A DNA stretch of 64,000 bases from Telopea speciosissima. Lineage: Eukaryota > Streptophyta > Magnoliopsida > Proteales > Proteaceae. The notes beneath the pieces were generated by a model. It was not told the DNA's origin, searched no databases, and saw only the letters and a list, made by a program, of their open reading frames with translations. Both the position numbers and the translations under genes were made by a program. Where the stretch lies: the NCBI RefSeq assembly GCF_018873765.1, contig NC_057922.1:39948321-40012320 (forward strand), in the 5' to 3' direction. This document shows, one piece after another, positions 1-9,574 of the stretch (positions within the stretch are counted from its first letter, which is position 1; each line of letters opens with the position of its first letter).

Positions 1-362
1 CCAATCCAGATCGATATCATATCGGTTTTGTGTGTTGCCGATACCCATTCCGATACCATGCACAAAAACCATGGTTGGGATACAATTTGATGGATTTTTA
101 TCTCTCGACGCATTTGACAGAGCAGCATGACAAATGAACAAAACTAATACTTGAAAAACTTAGAAAGCAAAACAATCTTGTGGAAAGTTGGGGACCAGAA
201 GAAGTTTAAAAGAAGGTGGGACGAAATCTTCAGTTTTGTTAAAGAAGAATAAGGGTGTCTCTTTTCTGATGTGTCAGTTTAAGCCTATCTATGAGTATAT
301 GATAATATAATTGACTCGTGATGCATGTGTTGCACCCGCGTGAGCGTGACGAATCAACGATG
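1..362. other. AT-rich leader, no gene
   Basis: No coding potential is visible. The first ~80 bases contain several 'gatatc/gataccat' motifs. Read in reverse they resemble the 'ggtacgatatcgggata' sequence at about 22490-22550, so this is probably the edge of a dispersed repeat. Confidence 0.4.
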
Positions 363-464
363 AGGTTAGTATATTAGGAAGCAGTTTTCTGTCATGGAGT
401 GTGGTCACTAGCATTTTCATGTATCTATCTCTCTCCTCCTCAAAACAACGATGCAGATGTGTTA
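363..464 (+). repeat. Truncated MITE-A, copy 1
   Basis: This ~100-bp stretch matches 7138-7235 and, more distantly, 54831-54900. All share 'tctatctctctcctcctcaa'-like sequence. It is the left part of a short hairpin repeat whose right part is missing, because LINE-A copy 1 begins at 465. It also marks the start of a tandemly duplicated block (copy 2 starts at 7134). Confidence 0.65.
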
Positions 465-491
465 AATTTTTTTTTTTGGTAAAACTTAAGT

Positions 492-2462
492 TTATTGAAG
501 GCAAGAAACACACAAGGCTCGGGAACAAACTTCCTGGAGCCAAGGACTGGAAATAGGCCACTCTGTCTTACTTGCCAAAGAGAGGGCCTTCCGGGCTAGG
601 GTATGGGCAATGCCATTAAAGTCCCTAGAAAGAAAAGAAAATACACACGAGTCAAAGGTTGACATAAGGTGGCGTATATTTGCCACAAAACCAAAGATCG
701 ACGACGGGGGATGCCTATGGTCTTCATCCTCCAGAAGTAACTTGATAAGATATTCATTATCAGAGTGGAGGTGTAAATTGGCGAAGCCCCTATCCTGAGC
801 ATGAAGCAGCCCGGCTCTGATGGCGTAGGCTTCCCCTACTAGTACCTCTGAGAAGGGGACTGGATCCGAGATCGCTTCTAAGGCTGCTCCCTTGTGGTCC
901 TTGGAAAATAGCCCAATACCACCCATTTCGCCATTTATCGGAAGAGCCGCATCACAGAAAAGGAGAGTGCGATAACTCCCGCCATCCTCCCCTTCTTGAC
1001 CTCCCCTAGGAGGTAAGGGCTGGAATATCTCCGACTGATTGGGATTAGGGTGTTGGGTTGTAGTCCAGAACTCCTCGAAGGCCACCTGGGCTTTAGAAAA
1101 CACCTTTTGTGGAGACCACCTTGACCGCCCAAACACCAGGTCATTTATGGCAAACCAGAGATGCCAGCAGATGAAAGAGCATAGAGAAAGAACCTCCCGT
1201 CTTTTAGCTTTGGTTGGAAATTGAAGCACGTCCCGTTTTGAAAGCCATTCGACTATGGAAGGGTTGCCGTGATTAGGGACCACAAAAGACAGATTGCAAT
1301 CGAACCATACTGCCCTAGTGAAAGGGCAGCTGAGAAGTATATGATCCACAGATTCGACCAAACAGCCACACCTCCTGCAGGAAGGATCTCGAAAAAATGC
1401 GACGAGAGTGGAGGTTCTCCCCTGAAGCAATCCCGTTGGCGCATACCCTCCAAAGGAATGATTTAATCTTCGGGAGGGATTTACAGTTCCAGATCAGCTT
1501 CCAAACTTTCGAAGGAACATTCTCCCAGCTGTGCACTCGAGAAGACGACCCGCGATTTGTGGCCAAATGGTCTCTTTGATTAAATAAGAAATGGTATGCA
1601 GCTTTTGTTGAGAAGAGGCCATTCCTGGAGGTGCCCCACATAAGCCTATACGCTCTGGGGATGATGCTCAGCTTGATCTTCAGAATTTCCTTTTTATCGA
1701 CAGAGTTGAAATAGCGGTCCAAGAGGTCCAGTCTCCAAGACCTATTAGGCCCATCGATAAGATCAGATACCATAAGGACATCACAGTTGATAGGGTGATA
1801 TGATGTGACCCTGAAATCCGGGTTGGATGGTATCCAATTGCTCTCCCAGATGTTTATACACTCCCCATCACCAACATCCCAACATAAACCATCGAGCAAC
1901 ACCTTCTGGCCCACCAAAGCACTCCTCCAGGCCCAAGAGGGCTTATGGCCCGGCTTCGCATGGAGGAAGTCCGAGTTGGGAAAATACACTGCCTTTATAA
2001 ACTTGGCCCACAGCGAATCAGGTTCCTGAAACAATCTCCACGCCACTTTGGACAACAACGCCCGATTATGAAGTATAGGGTCACGGAATCCAAGCCCACC
2101 CCTTTCCTTAGACCTGCAAAGTCGGTTCTAGGAGATCCAATAAACCTTCATTTCGTCCTCCTTTTGTCCCCAATAGAAGTTGCAAACACCTTTCCTGATT
2201 GTGTCATGGACCGAGGCTGGAAGGGCAAAATGTGAAGCTGCATAGTTCGATATGGAGTAGGCAACCGACTTAATTAGAACTTCTCGGCCAACTTGTGAAA
2301 GCAATTGATTTTTCCACCCCTGGATTTTCTTGCGCATCTTACTCGCAATCTCCTTAAAGACTTCTGATTTTGAGATCCCAATCTCGGAAGGTAAACCCAG
2401 ATATTTCGAGGGACCATCCCCATAGGGTATTTGGAGAATCCTCGAGAACCAACGTTTAAACC
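492..2462 (-). pseudogene. LINE-A ORF2, 3' half (RT C-terminal region, zf-RVT, RNase H)
   Basis: Reading down from 2462, the protein passes through the post-RT region ('KIQGWKNQLLSQVGREVLIK'), then a zinc-binding RT-associated region ('CRRCGCLVESVDHILLSCPF'), then an RNase H domain with 'LHSDNEYLIK' and C-terminal 'AHTLARKALSLAS'. The frame changes near 2130, 2060 and 1400. In the family, ORF2 performs target-primed reverse transcription; this copy cannot make an intact protein. It continues upstream at 5187 after the LTR insertion. Confidence 0.88.
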
Positions 2463-5186
2463 TGTTATACCCGCACCCCGGGAGTATAATTAATTATTAA
2501 TTCTTCCCTGTGACGTGTAGTTATCACTGCCACATATGCTGGTGAGTTGTTCTCACTGGTGGTCAAACCCAGCTATAAACTTATTGACCATAGTACGAGT
2601 TTGCCTGTGGAAACTAGTCGGGACCACGGAGGTTGCACCTTGACATGTCAGGGGTAAGTAGTTGACCAAATTTGTTGTGTGCTTACTGCCCTCTCAAAAC
2701 CCTCGAAGTGTGGTCCAAAGGCCCTGACCTCTTATGGTGGGAACCACCTTCCTACTCGCATAAGAGGCAAGGTTACTGGCTGCCTCCGACCCTGCATCCA
2801 ATGCTGCTGACAAGGACCCTTGTGGGTGAAACCCTGTGGCTAAGGTACTATTGGTGTCCTGCCATGTTTGACCCTACCCTTACCCCTTTTTACTAACTTG
2901 ACCTTATGTGGGCCTTGGGGCCCAAGTTAGGATTTTTAAAGCTTGTGTAGGGATGGATGGTTGTTTGACCCTATCCAAACAGACCCTAGCCTACATTTAT
3001 GAGGCCTTATCCAAATAGGCCAATAAAGGTGATTTTTATATGAGAGAGATGGGTAGTACTATTCCTTATTCTCTTTTTCTTTCCTAACCTAATCGTGAAA
3101 GGAGAGGAGAGCTTTGAAGAGAGGAGGCAACAAGGAGGAGAAGAAGGAGAAGGAGGGGAAGAAGAAGAAGGAAACGGCTGTTGGGTTTGGAGCTTTAAAG
3201 AGGGCACATCTTGTGTATCTCAGACCAGGTAAGCCAAGTGCCCCTTTTCCCCCCTTTTTCTCTCTTTCCCCCTTGCTTGTTTGAGCTTGGGTGGTTCTTT
3301 GGTTGCAGCCCCAAGATGGGGATTTCTTTTTTGGAAACCCAAAGGGTTAGCTCGAGCCATGTGTAGTTTTTCCTTGTAGGATGCTATCCTATTTTCATTA
3401 CAATCCTATAAAGACCTCTATTTGACCTCTTGTTGAATCTATTTGATTCTAAAGCTTCAACCACCAAAGAAAATCCCAAATCTGGATTTTTGAGCTTTTG
3501 ATCCTTTAAACCCCCCTTAAATCTTTGGATGTTGGGTGTTTCTAAGACCCAAATAGACTCCAAGACACCCCCTCCCTAGTCCCTTGAGGCTTAGAGAACC
3601 AAATGGGACAACCCTGGGCTTTTATAGACCTTGAAATCACACTTGGGTTGCATCAGAGGCAGAGTCTGCGTGAGTCCGATGTTGCCTCCGATGTGTCCTG
3701 AGCCTGCAGGGAAGGTCGGAGGCAAGGTCGGAGGCAAGACTGCGTGAGTCCGATGTTTGCCTCCGATGTGGCCTGAGCCTGCAGGAAGGTCGGAGGCAAG
3801 GTCGGAGGCAAGCCTACTGAGTCCGACGTTGCCTCCGATGCAGTTTTTAAGGCTTATAACTTATGTAAACTGTGGGGTTTCTCTATGAGGCCTCCCTTAC
3901 ACCCTCTCACACTCTTATTCACTTCCATAGGCGCCAACATATGTGCAATGGGGTGATTTTGAGCGGGAATCGTTGCGCTTATACAAATTCCATTTGAAGT
4001 AATTGGTGAGTGGGTTTGGGTGACTGTTTGAGCTTGTTTACTATTGCTTATTCATGCATTTATGAATTATATTGTGACATTATCATTAAAGCATGATTGC
4101 ATATTTGCATTTATTCTTATTCGATGATGATGATTTGGATGATATGGATTTATGTTGGGTTACGGTGCCGGGAAGTACTGGCACCGGAACCCCCGGATTA
4201 CGTGGAATTGTATATTGCATCTCATTCTTACCTGTATGCGCCGTGTTGTGCTGGTACCCGGGGGTTAGATGGAATGGAACGTTGACACACCCGGATGTAC
4301 CTCTCAACACGATAGGATTCATGTAATATATCTGTGGTTAGGCTCAGTTCCCTATGCTACGACCCTTACCAACAGGGGTTTAGGTGTTGGGTAGCCAGAG
4401 CACCTGCTGCCTGTGGAGAGTTAGAGAGGCCAGGCCAGGGGTAGTAATGGTTATCGGGGTCTGCCTCTGGGTGGTGATGACTACGACCGGCGCGGGCTCC
4501 ATAGTAATAATTGAGGTTGCATTGTGGTGAGAATGGAAGGATCCACAGTGTCTTCCCGAGTTATTGCAATAGCATATACCCATTGACTTAGCATTGTGTG
4601 TTAGGTGGTAAATGAATTAATAATGGCATGCACCATGGACTATTTATGATTGTGTGATTGTGCATCCCCTTTTCTCTCTCACTAGCTCGGTGGAGCTAAC
4701 CCCCATGTACACATTCTTTTTAGATTTTGATACAGATGATTACTGTGGAGCCAGAGACCGTGACTGAGGATCATGGCGATGGTTGCCCATGATGATTGTG
4801 CCTACGGGCTGTATTGATACTTGGGACTTGTTCCCTTCTTTTATTTTTTTTTTTGGGGCCACGTGCCTTGTATAAATATTTATTATTATACTTGTTTTGG
4901 GGTAGTGATGATATGGTCATTCGGGATATCCATCCAAACTATTTATGTATCACTTAGCCGTGTGAACATGAGGTAACTACTGTAAACGCTTCCGCTTATT
5001 TTATGATCGTTGGAAATGTAATATTCCTTTGTCTTTCGCACTCTGATATTATTGTATTGTAATATTGGTTTATGACTGTGAGTTGGCCACTGCATCGAGA
5101 TCCTGGCGGTGAGATGGGATGACGCGTGTCACCCCAATCATACCCTGATATTGTATTTTATCCCTTGTTGGGATAGGGGTGTGACA
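2463..5186 (+). mobile_element. Solo LTR (LTR family 1) inserted in LINE-A
   Basis: The element runs from TGTTATACCC to GGGTGTGACA, so it has TG...CA ends, and is flanked by a perfect 5-bp repeat 'aaacc' (2458-2462 and 5187-5191). The neighbouring LINE sequence joins without loss across it when compared with copy 2 at about 61713. No gag or pol lies inside, so it is a solo LTR, the usual product of LTR-LTR recombination. A related LTR lies at 34783-37444 in the opposite orientation and shares end sequences and the segment around 'accaacaggggttta'. Short ORFs inside are not genes. Confidence 0.92.
3668..3840 (+). repeat. Tandem ~73-bp units with internal inverted motifs
   Basis: About 2.4 copies of a unit are present. 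Each begins 'gtgagtccgatg', contains 'ttgcctccgatg', and ends with doubled 'aaggtcggaggc'. The motif TTGCCTCCG and its complement CGGAGGCAA occur in the same unit, so each unit can fold. The array starts about 1.2 kb into the LTR. The related LTR at 34783-37444 has a different array of similar period at a matching offset. Confidence 0.85.
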
Positions 5187-6451
5187 AAACCGATGCGGGG
5201 TGTTGGGACTAAAAGTTAGACCCGACTTCCTCAAATTTATCTCCTGCCCACTCACCTGGCAATATAAGTCCAGACAACCCTTCTAATGGACCACCTCATT
5301 AAGCTTCAGTTCTAAGAAGAGGAGAGCATCGTCGGCAAACAGCAGATGGGATATCCTTGGGGCACGGTTTCTGACTTTAATTCCTCTTGTTAGTTGAGCA
5401 GATTCAGCTGTCTCAATGATGGCGCTAAGAACCTGAGAACAAAGAATAAAGATGAAGGGGGAAAGAGGATCCCCTCGTCTTATACCCTTGGAGGGAGAGA
5501 AAGAACCTTTTATACAACCATTGACAAGAAGAGTGTAAGAGACCGAAGAGATGCAATCCATCACCATATTAACCCACTGACTACAAAAGCCTAGCCTACA
5601 AGGGATTCCCTTATAAAAACCCATTCCATCCTATCATATGCCTTTTTCATATCTAACTTAACAACCAAGAATTTTTTCCCCCCTTTTTTTGATGTTTAAT
5701 ATAGTGGAACATTTCATGAGCAATGAAAATGTTATCAGAAATCAGTCTATCGGGAATAAAGGCTGATTGATTAGGAGAAATGATACCTTGAAGCATTACC
5801 TTGAGTCTCTCGGCCATAATTTTGGAAATTACCTTAGAAATGACCCCACACAAGCTAATGGGGCGGAAGTGCTCTACAGACTCAGGAGAGAGAAATTTAG
5901 GGACTAGGCATATAAACGTTTTGTTGAGCTCCTTTGGCATGTGCCCGGTCGAGAAGAAATCCACCACACACCGGTACAGGTCCTCCTTCGTAATCTGCCA
6001 ATACTGTTGAAAGAAGAGAGGAGGGAAACTCTCTGGCCCTGGCGACTTTAACGGTCCCATATCCGTGAGAGCACGATGGACTTCCTCCAACGTAGGAATG
6101 GCGCACAGAGCAATATTCAGCTCCTCAGAAACCATTGGATGAACATTATGCAGCGCTTAAGCCAGGGCATCAGAGTCAATTCCCTGAGAGTGGACCGCAA
6201 AAATGAAGTGATTCAGAAGTTCATTACTCACTTCTGTCTCTGATCTAGACCAATCCCCCCGGGCCAGCTTAAGTTTAAGGATTCTGTTACTCTGCCTTCA
6301 TTGCAATGTCGAGGCATGAAAAAACGCAGAGTTCTTGTCTCCATGTTGGATCCAATCTATGCGGTATTTTTGATGCCACATTATCTCCTCCCATTCCAAT
6401 TCTTCTTCTAATCTCTGCGTAAGCTTGGTTTCCTGGTCCTGAGAGAAATAT
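5187..6451 (-). pseudogene. LINE-A ORF2, RT half
   Basis: Reading down from 6451, the order is the linker ('TQRLEEELEWEE'), the RT fingers ('LKSPGPESFPPLFFQQYW'), 'FRPISLCGVISKVISKIMAERL', '[14 protein letters not shown]', 'IRRGDPLSPFIFILC' and the catalytic 'LLFADDALLF'. The catalytic pair of aspartates is intact here, unlike the other copy. Frameshifts near 5650 and 6140 break the reading frame. The protein continues at 2462 beyond the solo LTR. Confidence 0.88.
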
Positions 6452-6589
6452 TGTGTTATATGCATTAAGATATATTGGATGTGTGCCAATACAAAATGGG
6501 GTATTTGATCGAATTAGACTAAGAAATTTAACATTTGGAGACCATGTCCTCTCTATCCTCAACTATGGGAATTGAAATATTAATTTTCT

Positions 6590-7133
6590 TTTCTTTTGGG
6601 TAGAAATTGCAACTTTATTTAATCAACGTGTAGTACACAAAAAATTATCACCTCAATATGCCTACTCGTCAATTTCTTTAATTCCCTTTAATAGAGGGAG
6701 GTGGACCCCACCTGGGCAGTATGTTCAAGCAGGGGGTAGGGTGGTCATTTCTCCCCCTATTAGATGGAATTGAGGAAATTAATGGATAGGTAAATTGAGG
6801 GGATAAAGATCCATAGTACACACAGGTGGAGAATTGACAAACTCCACAATCCATGGATCGAAAACAGGCTAGACTATTGTACACGTTACCGACAAAGCCC
6901 TCCTTGCAAGGGAGTTAGTAAAGCTATTTTGCTCCCTTGGAACATAAGAAAAAATACAAGAAGAAAGAAGGGATGACAAATAAATGATATTATCCAAGAT
7001 TGGCTTAACCTCCAGTAATATGGTACCACCACCTTGTTGAAGAAATTAGATAATGTCTTTCTGATCAGACATTACCATTAAAGCATCATAACCACCGGTA
7101 GTAGCCTCCACCGTAGCCGATCAGATAGCCAAG
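6590..7133 (-). pseudogene. LINE-C 3' fragment, copy 1
   Basis: This is a decayed tail of a third LINE family. Read on the minus strand it encodes the end of an RNase H domain ('WRPALLAREALSVTC'-like in broken frames, clearer in copy 2) and a 3' UTR with 'aaataaagttg'-type sequence. It is interrupted by MITE-B and stops at the duplication joint at 7133. Confidence 0.6.
6640..6813 (+). mobile_element. MITE-B copy 1 with 9-bp target duplication
   Basis: A 174-bp insert is present that the other copy of the duplicated block lacks. It is flanked by 'tagtacaca' on both sides (6631-6639 and 6814-6822). Its ends are roughly inverted ('attatcacctcaat' against 'attgaggggataaag'). A relative lies at 63712-63880. 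The 9-bp duplication suggests a Mutator-like origin, which is an inference. Confidence 0.8.
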
Positions 7134-7587
7134 GATTAGTATATTAGGAAGCAGTTTTCTGTCTGATAGTGTTTTTATAAAAAATGCCAACACTTTCATG
7201 TATCTACCTCTCTCCTCCTCAAAACAAGGGGCAAAGGTGTCTTTTCATATGGGGAGGAGACAGATAGACTTATGGAAATGCTGGTGTAGGCCTCATTCCC
7301 GGACATAGTGCTTTTTCTCTTATTATATTAATTATGTAATGAAAGGTGATGATTTAATAATCATAGAACAAATTTGACTCATTTATTTTATGTTTTTTTA
7401 AAATTATAATTCAAATCATTTGCCTTTAGTCAAATTAGGAAAGTACATAGTAATGTCTAAAATAGTGTTATATGCATTAAGATATATTGGATGCGTGTCA
7501 ATACAAAAGGGGGGTATTTGATTGAATTAGACTATGAAATTTAACATTTGGAGACCATGTCCTATCTATCCCCAACTATTGGAATTG

Positions 7588-7633
<46 letters not shown>

Positions 7634-7990
7634 TTTGGTGGAAATAACAACTTTATTTAATCAACGTGTAGTACACACGGGTGGAGAATTAACAAACTCC
7701 ACAATCCATGGATCAAAATTAGGCCAGACGATCGTACACGTTACCGACAGAACCCTCCTTGCCAGGTAGTCAATAAAGCTATTTTGTTCCCTTAGAACAT
7801 AAGAAAAAAATACAAGAAGAAAGAACGGATGACACATAAATGATATCATCCAAGATTGACTTAACCTCCAGTTATATGGTACCACGACCATGTTGAAGAT
7901 ATTAGATAATGTCTTTATGATCAGACATTACCAATAAAGCATCATAACCACTAGTGGTAGCCTCCACCATAATCGATCGGATAGCTAAGG
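7134..7990 (+). repeat. Tandem block copy 2, containing the fullest MITE-A
   Basis: This second copy of the duplicated block begins 'attagtatattaggaagcag', as at 363. It contains MITE-A at about 7140-7320, whose right end 'cattcccggacat' is inverted relative to 'gttcgggaatg' in the copy at 54849. About 150 bp of AT-rich sequence follows, then the LINE-C tail. The joint between copies is at 7133/7134. Confidence 0.75.
7592..7633 (+). repeat. (ATT)n microsatellite at a LINE-C tail
   Basis: A run of about 13 ATT units directly abuts the 3' end of the LINE-C fragment. It probably grew from the retrotransposon's A-rich tail, read on the opposite strand. Confidence 0.85.
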
Positions 7991-8031
7991 CCTCCCCTAT
8001 CATAATATTATTGAACACAATAGGTATAGAG
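7634..8031 (-). pseudogene. LINE-C RNase H fragment, copy 2
   Basis: Minus-strand reading gives an RNase H C-terminal half: 'GEALAIRSIMVEATTSGYD', then 'LVMSDHKDII', then 'IDYLARRVLSVTCTIVWPN' in shifted frames. Family knowledge places these around the helix and last catalytic region of LINE RNase H. LINE-B inserted into this fragment at 8031, and its continuation is seen just after 13776. Confidence 0.7.
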
Positions 8032-8108
8032 GAATCGGGCGATTGGAGCGATTTTTCCTCTAGTTGTGGCGATAGATAGTCTATCAGAAAGCTTCCTTTT
8101 CTTGCTCC

Positions 8109-9120
8109 ATGACCACCGGCGGTACTCCTCCGGTGGTCCCCCCTGTCCCCTGGCCCCCTGGTCAAGTAGGAGGCATTGTGCCTGGGCCACAAGATGTCTC
8201 TGATGGCCGGTGGTCCTCGCTCTTTTCTAATGCTGGTGGTAAGGATAAAGGGGTGTCATTATCCTTTGTGGAACCTGAGCAGATCGATGGTGTTAAAGTT
8301 GCTCACCTCTCGGCTCAGGACGTTGACGCTGAAATCGATCGGTGGAGCACAGCTTTGGTGGGGTATGTTCTTGGGCCTCGGCCTTCCTTTCCCTCCATGA
8401 GGCTCTTTGTTCAGGAGCACTGGGAGCCAGGCAGTGCGATTGAGGTCTTTGGGTTGGAAAGCGGGGTTTTTGTCTTTGATTTTCAGTCTGTGGAGCTTCG
8501 CCAGCAGGTACTGGATAATGGACCGTGGAGGTTTGGGGCCAGACCTTTGATCATTCGACCTTGGTCGACGGAGATTTCCCTCTCTTCTAAGCAGAAAGAC
8601 ATTCTTCCCTTATGGGTCCGTTTTCCTAGCCTCAACCTCCACCTGTGGGGAGATCGGTGTTTTGAGCGTTTGGCTACTGTCATCGGCAAACCCATATGCA
8701 CGGACCGGTGAACGATGACTAGGGAACGGTTATCCTTTGCTAGGGTTTGCGTTCTGATCCGAGCGGCGGATGGCTTACCTGATCAGGTCTCTATGGTGCT
8801 GGCGGATGGTACGCGCTTGTCATAGTTGGTAGAATATGATTGGTGCCCCTTGCTATGTATAGGGTGTGTTGCTTTTGGCCACTCCTCTAACTCTTGCCCT
8901 TCGGCGACAACCCCCTCTGCGGATTTCGAGATGCCTGCACCTTCCTGGTGGTAAGGACCTAGATCCCGTTGGCATTCCGACAAGCGGGCAGCACCCTCTC
9001 CTACTGTCAAAGCTGAGATGAATACTCCTATGGCTGAGCCGATTGTGATGGCAATTGATGCGATCGAACCAGACCCGGTTCAGGCCTTACTAGGTGCTGT
9101 GCACCCTGACTCCTCTACTG
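8109..9120 (+). pseudogene. LINE-B ORF1 (DUF4283 / zinc knuckle)
   Basis: The first 200 codons (8109-8711) are open and contain a DUF4283 domain. 'STALVGYVLGPRPSF' opens the fold, 'VFDFQSVELRQQVLDNGPW' is the core and 'LWVRFPSLNLHLW' ends it. A stop at 8709-8711 follows 'GKPICTDR'. The reading resumes with 'WCPLLCIGCVAFGHSSNSC', a CCHC-type knuckle at about 8840-8900. The family's ORF1 protein is an RNA-binding chaperone. The stop before the knuckle would remove RNA binding. The start is the first ATG, 77 bp into the element. Confidence 0.85.
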
Positions 9121-9574
9121 GCCCCCCCACCCATTGAGTCTTGTGCAGCTCCCGCGAAGTAGTCCACTCCTTGTCTGCAGCTTCTTGCAGGCCCTACTAC
9201 GCAACCTGTCCCTCCGCTGTCTGATGCGTCGTCTCTAGGGAGGACTGGCGGGTCTTCCTCTAGTTCGGTGTCTGGTAGTGATAGTCGCGTCGCCTTGCAT
9301 TTGCCTAGAAATGTCAAGGCTTTGGCGTGTACGCTGAATGGAAGTCACAAGAGCCCCCCGACAAATGGTAGAAGTTGAGTGTCCAATCGGTTCTCCCCCT
9401 GGCTGCTGATGATTATAATTTTGGGCCTCTGTCCACAGCTTCTGACCACTTCCGAGGACGACATCCTTCTGCGGCGTCGAGCCCATCCGATGGGTCTTTG
9501 CCCCTTCATCAGCGCGATCGCAGTCCGTCCTTAGGGAGTCTGGAGCATCTCCCCAACCCTCCCACTGGTGATCC

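Larger units (their letters stand above)
465..6451 (-). mobile_element. LINE-A copy 1, 5'-truncated, split by a solo LTR
   Basis: This is an inverted copy of the LINE at 56419-63711. Its 3' end is a poly-T run (the poly-A tail read backwards) next to 'aataaacttaagttttacc' in reverse. Its 5' end stops in ORF2 between the endonuclease and the RT, at the residues 'FSQDQ'. A short direct repeat 'tgtgtta' lies on both sides (458-464 and 6452-6458) and is probably the target-site duplication. The body is interrupted at 2463-5186 by a solo LTR. Amino-acid identity to copy 2 is high by eye. ORF2 is broken by stops and shifts, so the element is dead. Confidence 0.9.
6452..7133 (+). repeat. Tandem block copy 1, right part
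   Basis: The sequence from 'gtgttatatgcattaagata' onward repeats at 7465-7990. With 363-464 it forms copy 1 of a tandem duplication, and copy 2 is 7134-7990. Copy 1 lacks the ~230 bp corresponding to 7235-7465, lost at or after the LINE-A insertion, and has gained MITE-B at 6640-6813. Confidence 0.8.
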
